From the NCBI GenBank assembly GCA_963807925.1, contig CAWEDP010000002.1, positions 310,001 to 374,000 on the forward strand: DNA of 64,000 nt. Direction: 5' to 3'. The translations under genes were made by a program, and so were the position numbers. Source of the DNA: CAWEDP01 sp963807925. GTDB taxonomy: Bacteria > Acidobacteriota > Vicinamibacteria > Vicinamibacterales > CAVVIG01. Position 1 is the stretch's first letter. Every line of letters starts with the position of its first letter. A model generated the notes under the pieces. That model did not search any database. It was not told the origin of the DNA and saw nothing but the letters and a program-made list of their open reading frames with translations. Below are positions 8,620 to 18,695 of the stretch, one piece after another.

Positions 8620-9473
8620 GGGCGCGGCGGGCGCTGGCGGCGAGCTGCGCGATCCTCTTCGGGTTCGCGCAGCTCGCCGCGCAGGCGCCGCAACGAGGCG
8701 CGCCGCCTGGAGGATCTCCGGCGCCCCCGGAGGCGGCCGCGCCCATCGATCTCACCGGCTACTGGGTGTCGATCGTCAACGAGGACTGGCGATGGCGCAT
8801 GGTGACGCCGCCCAAGGGGGACTATGCGAGCGTGCCGATGAGCGCCGAAGGTCGCGCCGTTGCGGATCGGTGGACGCCGGAGATGGACGGCCGCTGCGAA
8901 GCGTACGGCGCGGGTGGCCTGATGCGCATGCCTACGCGGGTGCGCGTCAGCTGGCAGGACGACCACACGTTGAAGCTCGAGACCGACGCCGGGACGCAGA
9001 CACGGCTGCTGCATTTCGCGCCCGCGGCCGGGTCGGAACCGGCGGTCCCTCCCTCGTCTGGACGATCGCTTCAGGGGTATTCGGTGGCCACCTGGGAATT
9101 CGCGGGCGGTCGCGGCGGCCCGGGCGGACCCGGCGGCCGCGGCGGACCCCCAGGCGCGGCGCGCGGAGGGCCGCCGCCGCCCGGCGCCGGCGCTGCACGC
9201 GGCGGCCCTCCGCAGCGATTCGGATCGCTCAAGGTGGTGACCACGAACCTGCGCGAGGGCTGGCTGCGGAAGAACGGCGTGCCGTACAGCGAGAGCACCA
9301 CCGTCACGGAGTACGACGATCGGTTCAGATCGACCAACGGCGACGAATGGTTCTTCGTGACGACGGTGGTGAACGATCCCAAGTACCTGGCGCAGGAGTT
9401 CGTCACCAGCTCGCATTTCAAGAGGGAGCCCGACGGCTCGAAGTGGAGTCCGTCGGCGTGCAAGGCCAGCTAG
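8616..9473 (+). CDS. Secreted protein, EDWRW family (uncharacterised), glycine-rich insert
   Basis: 285 residues; ATG 8616 overlaps the MBL stop. The signal peptide ends near LAAQAPQ. The mature start IDLTGYWVSIVNEDWRWRMVTPPKGDY defines a family with three members in this window. Other shared blocks are CEAYGAGGLMRMPTRVRVSWQD, TDAGTQTRLLHF, GYSVATWEF, LKVVTTNLREGWLRKNGVPYSE and YLAQEFVTSSHFKREPDGSKW. Between GYSVATWEF and LKVVTT is a Gly/Pro/Arg-rich insert of variable length. Predicted to be periplasmic or cell-surface and beta-rich; no catalytic motif recognised. Confidence 0.8.
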   Translation: MRARRALAASCAILFGFAQLAAQAPQRGAPPGGSPAPPEAAAPIDLTGYWVSIVNEDWRWRMVTPPKGDYASVPMSAEGRAVADRWTPEMDGRCEAYGAGGLMRMPTRVRVSWQDDHTLKLETDAGTQTRLLHFAPAAGSEPAVPPSSGRSLQGYSVATWEFAGGRGGPGGPGGRGGPPGAARGGPPPPGAGAARGGPPQRFGSLKVVTTNLREGWLRKNGVPYSESTTVTEYDDRFRSTNGDEWFFVTTVVNDPKYLAQEFVTSSHFKREPDGSKWSPSACKAS

Positions 9474-9483
9474 GAGAGACATC

Positions 9484-10353
9484 ATGCGGCAGCGTCACGG
9501 AATCAGACTCGCCTGTCTCGCGGCGGCGCTGGTGGTCATCGCCGCCCGGTCCGCTTCGGCGCAGATCGATCTGTCGGGCATCTGGCAGCCGATCTTCCAC
9601 GAGGATCAGGTGGAGCGAATCCCCGGCCCTGACATCGGCGACTACGCCGGCCTGCCGATCACCGATGCGGATCGCCTTCGCGCGCTGACTTGGGACGCCT
9701 CGCTGCTGACGCTGCCCGAGCACCAGTGCAAGCCGCACCCCTCGACCTACGGCTTCCGTGGCGTCGGCGCGCTGCGCATCTGGACCGATCTCGACCCTGC
9801 GACGCTGCAGCCGGTCAAGATCAACACGCATATCCAGTGGCAGGAACAGCGCCGCCAGATCTGGATGGACGGGCGGCCGCATCCGCCGGAGTACGCCGCG
9901 CACACCTGGCAGGGATTCTCGACCGGCAGGTGGGAAGGCGACACGCTCGTCGTCACGACGACGCACCTCAAGGCCGGCTGGATCCGGCGCAACGGCCTGG
10001 CGTTGACCGATCAGGCGACGATGGAGGATCGGTTCTACCGGCATGGCGATCTGCTGACGCACGTGTACATCATCTCGGATCCGTACTATCTGAGCGAGCC
10101 GCTCGTGAAGACCAACGGCTTCCGACTGACGTTGAACGGGCGGCTGGATCCCTACCCCTGCGAGTCGGTTGTGGAGGTGGTGCGCGAGAAGGGCGTCGTT
10201 CCCAGTCACCTGCCGGGAACCAACAATGCGCCGGAAGAGTACGCGGCGAAGCACGGTCTTCCGGTCGAGGCCGCGCTCGGCGGCGCCGAAACGGCGCTGC
10301 CCGAATTCGCCGAGAAGATGAAGACGATGAAGAAGGCCAACGTCAGGAAATGA
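9484..10353 (+). CDS. Secreted protein, GRPHP family (uncharacterised)
   Basis: 289 residues with a signal peptide ending at SASAQ. It shares with the proteins at 1473 and 23447 the blocks IDLSGIWQPIFHEDQ, PDIGDYAGLPI, CKPHPSTYGFRG, WMDGRPHPPEYAAHTWQGFS, GDTLVVTTTHLKAGWIRRNG, DRFYRHGDLLTHVYIISDPYYLSEPL and PSHLPGTNNAPEEYA. The start follows the previous stop by about 10 bases (AGGAGAGACATC before the ATG gives a ribosome binding site), and the stop overlaps a possible next start. It is the third gene of the 7555-11312 operon. Function unknown. Confidence 0.8.
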   Translation: MRQRHGIRLACLAAALVVIAARSASAQIDLSGIWQPIFHEDQVERIPGPDIGDYAGLPITDADRLRALTWDASLLTLPEHQCKPHPSTYGFRGVGALRIWTDLDPATLQPVKINTHIQWQEQRRQIWMDGRPHPPEYAAHTWQGFSTGRWEGDTLVVTTTHLKAGWIRRNGLALTDQATMEDRFYRHGDLLTHVYIISDPYYLSEPLVKTNGFRLTLNGRLDPYPCESVVEVVREKGVVPSHLPGTNNAPEEYAAKHGLPVEAALGGAETALPEFAEKMKTMKKANVRK

Positions 10354-11312
10354 CGGCGAGTGGAGTAGTGTCCATGTTCAGAGGGACCTTGCGTGCGCCT
10401 CGGTGGACTGTCGCAGTCGCCACCGCCGCCGCATGTACCGTCGTGTCTCCCGCCTTCCAGCTGCACGCGGGTGCGGGTCAGGCTCCTGCAGCCGGTCAGG
10501 CGCCCGTTGCTCCGGCGGCTCCCGCGGGTCAGGGGCGGGGCCGCGGTGAACGCGGACAGGCCCCGCAGACGCCACAGACACTGGCGCCCATCGACCTCAC
10601 CGGGTGGTGGGTCTCGGTCGTCACCGAAGACTGGCGGTGGCGGATGGTGACGCCCGCGAAAGGCGATTACGCCAGCGTGCCGATCAGCAACGAGGGCCGG
10701 CGCGTGGCGGACGGCTGGGATCCCGCGAAAGACGAGCGCGACGGCAATGCGTGCAAGGCGTACGGTGCGGCTGCCATCATGCGCGTGCCGGGGCGGCTGC
10801 ACGTCACGTGGCAGGACGAGAACACCCTGAGAATCGAGACCGACGCCGGCACCCAGACGCGGATCCTGCACTTCGGCGACGCGCCGCCTCCCGCGGCCGA
10901 ACAGGGTTGGCAGGGATATTCCGCCGCGACGTGGGATCTGTTCAACGCCGGTCGCGGCGGGCCCGGCGGCGGCGGGCCCGGCGGCGGTGGGGGCGGCGGC
11001 GGTGGCGCTGGTGGCGGCCGCGGCGGCGGTCGGGCGGCGGGACCGCCCCCACCTCGCTACGGCGCGCTCAAGGTGGTGACGACGAGGATGAAGGCCGGGT
11101 ACCTTCGGAAGAACGGCGTGCCGTACAGCGATACGGCCACGGTTACCGAATACTTCGATCGACACAAGGAACTGAACGGCGATCAGTGGCTCACCGTGAC
11201 CACCATCGTCGACGATTCGAAGTATCTCAACCAGCCGTTCGTCACGAGCTCGCACTTCAAGCAGGAGGCCGACGGATCGAAGTGGCGGCCCACGCCCTGC
11301 GCCGCGCAGTGA
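10350..11312 (+). CDS. Secreted protein, EDWRW family (uncharacterised), long glycine tract
   Basis: The ATG at 10350 overlaps the previous stop; an ATG at 10374 starts nearer the signal peptide and may be the real start. The mature region repeats the family pattern of the 8616 protein: IDLTGWWVSVVTEDWRWRMVTPAKGDY, CKAYGAAAIMRVPGRLHVTWQDENTLRIETDAGTQTR (split by me into its blocks), YSAATWDLF and YLRKNGVPYSDTATVTEY. The variable insert is almost pure glycine here, at about 10940-11040 and rich in GGC/GGT repeats. It is the last gene of the operon. The two EDWRW copies flanking a GRPHP gene suggest duplication or a multi-subunit assembly. Confidence 0.78.
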   Translation: MTASGVVSMFRGTLRAPRWTVAVATAAACTVVSPAFQLHAGAGQAPAAGQAPVAPAAPAGQGRGRGERGQAPQTPQTLAPIDLTGWWVSVVTEDWRWRMVTPAKGDYASVPISNEGRRVADGWDPAKDERDGNACKAYGAAAIMRVPGRLHVTWQDENTLRIETDAGTQTRILHFGDAPPPAAEQGWQGYSAATWDLFNAGRGGPGGGGPGGGGGGGGGAGGGRGGGRAAGPPPPRYGALKVVTTRMKAGYLRKNGVPYSDTATVTEYFDRHKELNGDQWLTVTTIVDDSKYLNQPFVTSSHFKQEADGSKWRPTPCAAQ

Positions 11313-11386
11313 CAGCGGGGCGGTTTCCTGTAGAGCGTTTCCGGGTGGTGAGCGGCGCTTCCGGTAGTGGTGGCGGTTCCGGTAGT

Positions 11387-11433
11387 GTCCGGCTTCAGCC
11401 GGACCAAGCAGTAACGTCCGGCTTCAGCCAGAC
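11387..11433. repeat. Two copies of a palindromic REP-like element
   Basis: 11387-11404 is a perfect palindrome, GTCCGGCT-TC-AGCCGGAC. A second copy at 11416-11433 differs by one base (CAGAC at the end). Read as protein on the minus strand the element gives VRLKPDT, a phrase I know from spurious short ORFs in many Vicinamibacteria genomes, so it is probably a dispersed repeat of the lineage. It lies between two convergent genes, where it could act as a terminator or be a REP-type element. Confidence 0.6.
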
Positions 11434-11436
11434 CAA

Positions 11437-14400
11437 TCAGGTTCCGCCGTGCTGCCGGGCCCGCCGCGCTGACGCGAGGTTTCGGCGCGCCTCGTCGAGT
11501 CCTGGATCCAGCCGCGACGCCTGCTCGAACTGCTCGACGGCTTCGCGCAGCCGTCCCATCGACGCGAGCGCGGTCCCCAGATCGTTGTGCGCGACGGCGG
11601 AAGCGGGCATCGAGCCCAGCGCGGCTCGAAAGTGATCCGCCGCCTCGGCGAAGGCCCGCTGCTCGAGCAGCAGGGTTCCGAGTTCGTGCTGCGCGCCCGC
11701 GTCGCGCGCGTCGAGGGCGACCGCGCGCCGCAGGTACTCGATGGCCTCGGCGGCCCGGCCGGCCCCGGCCAGCGCGACGCCGAGATTCCTGTTGGCCTCC
11801 ACCGAATCCTCGCGGCGTTTCAGCGCCTCGCGGAACGAGGCGATCGCTTCGGTCAGCCGGCCCTGGCCGAGCCACGCGACACCGACCGCGTTATGGACGG
11901 CGTCGGTATCGGGAACGACCGCGCCGAGGTACGCGCTCCCGAAGATCCGACGCCGGCCGACCGCCTCCGTTGCCGCTTCACCGGTCGCCACATGGTAGGC
12001 CTGGTTGAGCAGCATCAGATACGTGTCGAGCCCAGCGGCGGCCGGATCCGGGCTGTTGCCATGAAAGCATCGCGGGCACCACGACCCGATCCGAGACAGG
12101 TCCGACAGAGACGCTGGCACGCCACCGGGGGCGGACCCGAAGGCGGAGCCGACGACGTACTCCTGCAGCGGACGGTCGTCGGTCACCGCCCGCGACTCGC
12201 GCGTCGCGTTCGCGAGCGTGTCGGCCGACCCAAGGAACGTCCCGATGATCTCGGTCGCGGTGCCGAGATCGAGGCGGCGGAGATCCGCAAGCGCGTCCGG
12301 CGCGCGCTCGAGCGCGCGCGCCAGGCGGTCGGGGTCGATCTCGATGCGTGCCGCCGTCGTCCCGACGAGCAGCAGTTCGGCCTGCATGCCCGACAGCAGG
12401 ACGGACTGCGGAAACACGTCCACGAACGCGCGCACCATGGCGAGCGTGGTCTCGGGGGGCACCTGATATGCCGGCAGCCATTGCCCCAGGAACCCGCCGG
12501 CCGTCAGCCGCGTGCGCGCCAGTGCGTAGAACTCGCGGGAATAGAGCGAGGCCACGCCGGCGTGCGTGATCGGTGGCGGCTCGAGCGTGATGACGTCGTA
12601 CACGCTCGGAGGCTGCATCTGCAGGTGTTGCCGGCCGTCGTTGACGTACACCGCGATCCTGCGGTCGTGGAGCACGCCGCGATTGGCGTCGCGGAAATAG
12701 TCGGCGTGCTCGAGCACGTGGCGCGACAGATCCACGACGTCCACGCGCGTGACCGAAGGATGAAGCGTCGCGGCATGCGCCGAGTTGCCCACGCCGAATC
12801 CGATGACCAGCACAGCCTGCGGCCGTTCGAGCGACAGCAGCGGGATGTGCGCCAGCGCCCGCATGTACCGCTGGTCGAGCCACGCGGTCGACGCCATCGG
12901 ATGTCCGTCGGTGATCAGGCCGCGCCCGCGCCCGGGCGCCTCCGTCACCGCGATCACGTCGGTGAGCCCCTCGCTCATCGTCAGCAGCTGCTGGCCTGGC
13001 ATACGCCACGTCATGGCGCGCCGGATCACGTGGTCTGACGGAAGGCTCGACCATGTCGAGAGGGCGACAGCGCTGGCCAGCAACGATCCGGTCACCGAGA
13101 GCCGACGCCGCGGACCGCGTGACGGCGAACCGGACGCCGGCAGAGAGAGCGGCACCGCCGCGAGCGCCGCGGCTGCCATCAACGTGGTTGTCGTGGCCTG
13201 CATGCCGAGCGTCGGGAGCAGGAGGAAGCCGGCCGCCAGCGATCCGGAGACTGCGCCCGCGGTGTTTGCCAGGTACAGCAGGCCTGCGGATCGCGCGACC
13301 GATCGCTCGGCGTGCTGAACGATCGCGTTGGCGAGAGGGAACGAGCAGCCCATCAGGATTGACGGGACGCCCACCTCGAGGAGGATCGGCCGCAGGTTGA
13401 GCCACAGCTCTGCCAGCGATCCGCCGATTCCGGCGCGTGCGAGAGCCGGCCATGGGCTCGCGTCGGCCGCACGGCCGGCCCCTGCCGCTCCGAGACCGAT
13501 CAGCACGAGCACGACGAAGGCGGCCTGCGCGGCGACGAGCCAGTCGGCGGGCCGCGCCGTCCGGCGGGTGATCGCGCCGCCTGCAAGGGCGCCGAGACAG
13601 ATCCCGGCCAGGATGACCGTCAGCAGCAGCGACAGGACGGCGCGGAATCCGCCCAGGAGCACGGTAAGGTGGCGAAACCAGACAATCTCCATGCCCATGC
13701 CGGCGAACCCGATGAGCGCCAGGCCGAGGCTCGTCGCGGCGCGTATCGTCCGTTCCGGCGCCGTCCCGGTGTCCCCGACCGGCTCGGTCGCCGAACCGGT
13801 CCGCGTGCGAACGCGAGGCCGATCGGGAATCGGTGCGCGCGATGCGGCGAGCCATAGCGCTCCGCAACCGGCGAAACCGTTCGCGGCGACGGCGATCATT
13901 TGCGTCGCCGACAGGCCGATGGTCGGCACCAGGAGGAAGTCGGTGAGCAGCGCCCCGGCCGCGGCTCCCGCAGTGTTCGCCGCGTACAGCCGGGCGATCT
14001 GGCGGCTGCTGGCGCTCACGACATCCCTTCGGACCAGGTGCCGGATCAGCAGCGTCAGCGTGCCCCCCATCAGCATCGTAATCGGCCCGAGCAGCGCGAT
14101 TGCGAGGGCGGCGCGCGCGGCGTAGGAGCCCGCGGACAGAACGAACCAGCCGTGATCGCCGACCACGTACGACGACGAGCGGGCCGAGAGGAGGCCGAGA
14201 TGCGGCAGTGCGAACGAGACAAAGAGGCCGAGCGCTGCAATCAACAGCTCGGCGTACCCGTACGCGAGCAGCAGGGAATCGGGAGCGCGCGTGTAGCGGC
14301 GATCCGCCCACGCGCCCGCCGCGTAGCTGCCCGCGCCGAGACCGAGCATGAAGATGGCGACCACCAGCGAAGCGGAGTACACCGTGTTCCCGAACACGTT

Positions 14401-14490
14401 CCCGAACCCGCGCACCCACGCCACCTGATACACGAGGCCGCTGAAGCCGGAACAGACGAAAAGCAGGTAGAGCATGGCCGGAAACCGCAC
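11437..14490 (-). CDS. Fused MFS-like membrane / spermidine synthase-like / TPR protein
   Basis: 1017 residues. Residues 1 to about 520 hold many membrane helices in two related halves (LYLLFVCSGFSGLVYQVAWVR, a typical start of the fused MFS/spermidine synthase family, and GTLTLLIRHLV). Residues of about 540-680 form a spermidine-synthase-like Rossmann domain (VLVIGFGVGNSAHAATLHP, VDVVDLSRHVLEHADYF, VYVNDGRQHL, YDVITLEPP). The last 130 residues are TPR repeats (AVGVAWLGQGRLTEAIASFREALK and following). The usual acidic residues for polyamine transfer cannot be confirmed, so it may use S-adenosylmethionine differently. It lies upstream of, and in line with, the frameshifted TonB receptor's end but is probably a separate unit. 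Confidence 0.85.
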   Translation of the reverse strand: MRFPAMLYLLFVCSGFSGLVYQVAWVRGFGNVFGNTVYSASLVVAIFMLGLGAGSYAAGAWADRRYTRAPDSLLLAYGYAELLIAALGLFVSFALPHLGLLSARSSSYVVGDHGWFVLSAGSYAARAALAIALLGPITMLMGGTLTLLIRHLVRRDVVSASSRQIARLYAANTAGAAAGALLTDFLLVPTIGLSATQMIAVAANGFAGCGALWLAASRAPIPDRPRVRTRTGSATEPVGDTGTAPERTIRAATSLGLALIGFAGMGMEIVWFRHLTVLLGGFRAVLSLLLTVILAGICLGALAGGAITRRTARPADWLVAAQAAFVVLVLIGLGAAGAGRAADASPWPALARAGIGGSLAELWLNLRPILLEVGVPSILMGCSFPLANAIVQHAERSVARSAGLLYLANTAGAVSGSLAAGFLLLPTLGMQATTTTLMAAAALAAVPLSLPASGSPSRGPRRRLSVTGSLLASAVALSTWSSLPSDHVIRRAMTWRMPGQQLLTMSEGLTDVIAVTEAPGRGRGLITDGHPMASTAWLDQRYMRALAHIPLLSLERPQAVLVIGFGVGNSAHAATLHPSVTRVDVVDLSRHVLEHADYFRDANRGVLHDRRIAVYVNDGRQHLQMQPPSVYDVITLEPPPITHAGVASLYSREFYALARTRLTAGGFLGQWLPAYQVPPETTLAMVRAFVDVFPQSVLLSGMQAELLLVGTTAARIEIDPDRLARALERAPDALADLRRLDLGTATEIIGTFLGSADTLANATRESRAVTDDRPLQEYVVGSAFGSAPGGVPASLSDLSRIGSWCPRCFHGNSPDPAAAGLDTYLMLLNQAYHVATGEAATEAVGRRRIFGSAYLGAVVPDTDAVHNAVGVAWLGQGRLTEAIASFREALKRREDSVEANRNLGVALAGAGRAAEAIEYLRRAVALDARDAGAQHELGTLLLEQRAFAEAADHFRAALGSMPASAVAHNDLGTALASMGRLREAVEQFEQASRLDPGLDEARRNLASARRARQHGGT

Positions 14491-14634
14491 CGATCCTGGA
14501 GTCGGCAGAGACGAAGGCCACCCGGATCGTCGAGCCCCTCGGGCGCTCGACCATCCGTGTCGCCTTCGTCGTGCGCAGTGCCGCCGTTGACGCGGGCTAG
14601 CCTGGACGATTCATCCGGTCACTCGGTGGACCGC

Positions 14635-17600
14635 TCAGAAATCCAACTGAAAGCTCACCTTGGCCAGACGCGGGTTCAGAATCTCGGTGGGCGCCAGCCA
14701 CGAGGCGTAGCCGTTGTTGACCGAGACCGGCTTGTCCGTGTTCAGCGCGTTGTAGAGATCGAGGCTGATGATCGAGCGCGCCTTGCCGGCGCGCAGGACC
14801 TTTCCAAATCGGAGGTCCAGCTCGTTGCGGCGATCCAGATACATCGCGTTGGGGGAGAGCAGCGAGACGGTGATGTTGGCCGCATTGGCCGACAGGCTCC
14901 GGCCGAGCGTGGAGTGCGATGCCAGGTACGCGTTGGTCGCGACGAAGTTCGCGTTGATCGCCACGCCGGGCGTGCTTCGCACCGTGCCGGCGACCTGCAC
15001 GTCCACCTTCGGGATCGTATAGACGCCGTAGCCCTTGAACTGCGAGAGCATCGGCGACTCGCGATGGCAGGTACTGCGCCGGACGCCAGGCGGCGGGCGC
15101 CGGAGTCGTGATGTTCAAGAGCTCCGGCAGCTCGGCGACGACCTCGCAGTTGTCCTCGATCTGCTTGGCCCCGCCGAGCGCCGCCTGGAACATCAGACCG
15201 TTGCGCGGCCGCGCCGTGACGTTCAGCTCGTACCCGTTCCAGTGCTCGTACTGCCTGCCGTAATTGTCCGACAGCGTGTTGTAGTTCTTCACCTGTCCGA
15301 CTTTGCCGCTCGCCGGGTTGATGTCGTACAGCCCCGTGACGGTCTGGCCGCTGTTGGGCAGCCGCGCATCGGTCGGGACCGTCAGGCTGAACGCTGTGTA
15401 GTCCTGCGGTCCGACCAGGATGTTGTCGGTCACCTGGAAGTTGCCCCAGATCCGGCGGAAGTAGCCGGCGTCAACCGACACGCGCGGGAGGATTTCGTGA
15501 GACACGCCGGCGATGAACTCCCAGTTGTACTGCCGATGGCCCCAGCCGCCCAGCAGGTTCGGATCGAAGGTGTCGAGCACGCCGAGCGTGCCGAAGGTGC
15601 TCGGCGTGGTCGGTCCGCACTCGCCGTTCGCCAGCGGGTTGAGGACGTCGCACTGCGGGATGTAGTCGTTGTTGATCCCGAGGCCTGCCCGGTCGTTCCA
15701 TGAGCGGTTCGCCTGCGTGACCTGCGCGTTCACCGGATTCGGGCTCGACCCGAGCCCGTTGAGCGTCTGGCCGAGCAGGTACTTGTTCAGGCTGACCTTG
15801 ATGGCCGTCTTGCCGTTTCCGCTCACGTCGTACACGAACCCGCTGCGGTACGTCAGGTCCTTCCAGTTCAGGTTGTCCGTCGCGGGCGTGTCCAGGCTGC
15901 GATTGGGCAGCAGCAGTCCGGGTCCGATGTGCTGTTCGGGGAAGCTCGTGCCGAAGTAGTCGTACCGAATCGCCAGGCTCACCGTCGTCCGCGTCATGGT
16001 CCAGCGATCCTGGGCATAGAGGCCCAGGTCGTTGTTCTCGTTGCTCAGCGCCGTGTACGGCGTGGCGTACTCGGTGATCTGGTTCGGCACGCCGTTGTTG
16101 AAGCGGTACTGGAACGGCTGGTAGTTGTACGTCGTCTGCTGCAGGAAGCCGTGTGTCCGGTTGAAGCCGAACTTGAAGGCGTGCGAGCCGGTGATGTACG
16201 ACAGCGCGGCCCGATACGCGTAGTTCGGCACCAGCGTGTTGTTGAAGGTGGTCCACATCCGGTAGGTCATGTTCGCGGGAGTATTCCCGTCTGCGCCCGT
16301 TCCCTGCTCGAGCACGCTGATGAGCTGAGGAATCGCGGCGGCCTGCGCCGCGTTTTCGATGGAACCTCCGTTGTCGGTGGACCGCAGGTCCATGTTGCCC
16401 CAACGCTCGAAGAGGTGCAGCCCGACGAATTCCAGCATGAGGCGATTGGTCACCGGCGAGGTCCATTCGACGTGTTCCTGCCGGAGCCGCGGGAATCGCC
16501 GGTCGGCCGCGGCTTCCGGCGCGCGGGTCGCGCTGATGTACATCGGACAGTTGCACCACTTGTCCGCCTTGTAGGTCGCGGCAATCTTGTTGCGCGGCGA
16601 CGCCTGCCACGTCACCCGAAGGCTGGTCTGTCGGACGTTGCCTTTGTTGACGCCCGGCTGTCCGGCGGCCGGCTCGTAGTTCCACTTCGTCACGTCGAAC
16701 GCGTTGGCGTTCTGCAGGACGGCGACCTCGTTCGCCACGTCGTTGAAGTGGGTGGACGCCCAGAACCAGATGCGGTCCTTCCTGAAGGGGCCGCCGAAGG
16801 ATTCGCTGAGATCCCAGTTCTTCTGGATCCGGTTCGGCGTCGCGAGCCCCGCGGCTTTCAACGCGTCGGAATAGTTGCTCCCCTGCATGCTGCTGTTGGC
16901 GAAGGTGAAGAAGGCCGAATCGCTGAACTTGTTGCCACCGTCGCGCGGGATGAAGTTGATGCGCGGTCCGCCGGTGGGCAGGTCCGCGGAAAGCGACCCG
17001 GTGTCGACGGCGATTTCCGACGCCGAGCCGACGTCCGGCTGCTGGCCGCCGAGCGAGCCTCCCGCCTGCAGCGTCATCACGCTCAGCCCGTTCAGCGTGA
17101 TGCGCGTGTCCACCGAGTTGCTCCCGCGCACGGTCAGCGCCGCGCCGACGTCCTGGAGAACGGAGCCGCCGACGTCGTTGCCGCCGCCGGAGACGCCTGG
17201 AATCATGCGGGCGACGGTGACGAAGTTGCGCGAGCTGGGCAGCGCGTCGATGACGTCAGCCGACAACACGCTCTGCTTGGTCGTGTTCTGCACGTCCACG
17301 ACCGGCGTCTCACCGGTGACCGTGATGGTCTCGGCGACCGCTCCGACGCGCAACTCGATGTCGATCGCGACGGCGCCGGACCCGCTGAGCAGGATGCCGT
17401 CCCGCCGCACGGTGGAGAATCCCGACAACGAGAACGTGACGATGTAGGAGCCAGGCCGCAGGTCGAGCAGCTGGTAGCGGCCGCTGCCGTCGGTCTGTGT
17501 CGTACGGACCTTCTCGATCAGCACGTCGCTGGCGGCCTCGACGGTCGCGCCGGGCAACACGGCGCCCGAGCTGTCCTTGACGGTGCCGGCAATCGACGCC

Positions 17601-17671
17601 TGGGCGTAGGCCGCCGCTGGCGCGGCCACCGCGAGCGCGAGCACGACGAACGTCCTCCCGAGTCTACGCAT
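14635..17671 (-). CDS. TonB-dependent receptor, Oar-like with carboxypeptidase-regulatory domain (frameshift near 15070)
   Basis: The ATG at 17671 is followed by a signal peptide (FVVLALAVAAPAAAYAQ) and has AAGGAGA upstream. Residues of about 25-105 are the carboxypeptidase-regulatory-like domain (SIAGTVKDSSGAVLPGATVE, GSYIVTFSLSGFSTVRRDGI), followed by the plug (ETITVTGETPVVDVQNT) and a 22-strand-type barrel. The frame is lost after PAPAAWRPAQY: the coding strand has GTACCTGCC where GTACTGCC would continue into ESPMLSQFKGYGVYTIPK and the usual C-terminal FQLDF. Removing one base at 15070/15071 gives about 1011 residues. No copy of the 21-bp palindrome was found upstream, unlike the other three receptors here. 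Confidence 0.85.
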
Positions 17672-18024
17672 CAGTGCTCTCCTTCGTTTGGTGACTCTTA
17701 TGCCCCCTCGTTCGACCAACGCATGCAGGCAGGACTGCCCCGGCGATGCGCGTGCGAGAATCTCGCGATCGCGCGTGCACCAGGACTGCGAGCGATCGCG
17801 CGAACCTCGGGAACGACGCCGACGCGACGCGCACGAGACCGGAAGGCCCCTCGAGGCATCTGACATAGCAGAAAAGCGAGGAGACGCTACAGCATGGGTC
17901 CGGGGGGCGTCCAATACCCGATTCGACATCGCCGTGCTTCGAGGAAGGTATGAGGCGACGTCGCGCACGGCCGCGTGCGACGGCGGATTCTGAGGTATTC
18001 TCCGGGCAACTCGGGAGGACCCAA
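17672..18024. other. Intergenic region between divergent TonB receptor and SRPBCC genes
   Basis: 353 bp holding both divergent promoters. I see the receptor's ribosome binding site at its edge (AAGGAGA on the minus strand) and GGGAGG before the ATG at 18025. There is no convincing palindrome, no RNA gene and no supported ORF. Confidence 0.4.
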
Positions 18025-18648
18025 ATGCGAAGCGTGATCCGTCGAACGACCGCCGTGTTCGGACTCGGCCTCGCCGGCGTCGCCGCCCTCGCCCTGGCAA
18101 CGGCCGGCAGCGCGCGGACGTCGGCGCAGGCGCCGGCCGCCGGCAGCACCGCCGTTGCGGCGCCGACCTACGTCTCGATTCCGCTGGAGATCGCCGTCAA
18201 CCGTCCGGCGGCAGACGTCTGGAGGCGCATCGGCAAGTTCTGCGACATTGGCGAATGGCTGCGGATCCCGTGCACGATCACGTCCGGCAGGGACGGCGAA
18301 TATGGCGCCGTGCGCTCGGTGGCCAGCGAGGTGCTCGTCGGCAAGACGGAGCTCTCCTACACCTACACGCAACCCGTCAGAGAGGGGCGACCGTACAACC
18401 TCTATCACGGGACGCTCGAGGCGAGGGCCGTCACGCCGACGACGTCGAAGATCGTCTACACGCTCTTCTTCGACAACTCGATGCTGGCTGACGACGCGGC
18501 ACGCCAGGCGGACAAGGCGCGACGAACCGTGCAGTTTACGACTGCGCTCGAGAACATGAAGATCCTTGCGGAAGGTGGGACGCTGCCGCCGGCCCCGCCG
18601 CGCGGTGCGGCGCCCCCGGCGGGCGCGCCGCCGGCCGGCCGCAAGTAG
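18025..18648 (+). CDS. Exported SRPBCC (START/Bet v1-like) protein
   Basis: 207 residues. ATG 18025 was chosen because GGGAGG lies about 7 bases upstream and a signal peptide follows (core LGLAGVAALALATA, cleavage near RTSAQAP). The body reads as a polyketide-cyclase/SRPBCC fold: ISIPLEIAVNRPAADVWRRIG is the typical first strand and helix (residue blocks YVSIPLEIAV and ADVWRRIGKF), then CDIGEWL and IVYTLFFDNS late. Such domains bind hydrophobic ligands in a cavity. The tail is Pro/Ala-rich. Cytosolic members are common; an exported one is less so. Ligand unknown. Confidence 0.75.
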   Translation: MRSVIRRTTAVFGLGLAGVAALALATAGSARTSAQAPAAGSTAVAAPTYVSIPLEIAVNRPAADVWRRIGKFCDIGEWLRIPCTITSGRDGEYGAVRSVASEVLVGKTELSYTYTQPVREGRPYNLYHGTLEARAVTPTTSKIVYTLFFDNSMLADDAARQADKARRTVQFTTALENMKILAEGGTLPPAPPRGAAPPAGAPPAGRK

Positions 18649-18695
18649 CGCAGGCCGGCCTGGCGGGCTGGTGCCGCGTCAGGCCGAAGGCTGCC

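Noticed and set aside
15065..15076. Programmed frameshifting as the cause of the broken genes
   Set aside because: No slippery heptamer or downstream structure is evident, the genes are unrelated, and all five share the GTAC context.
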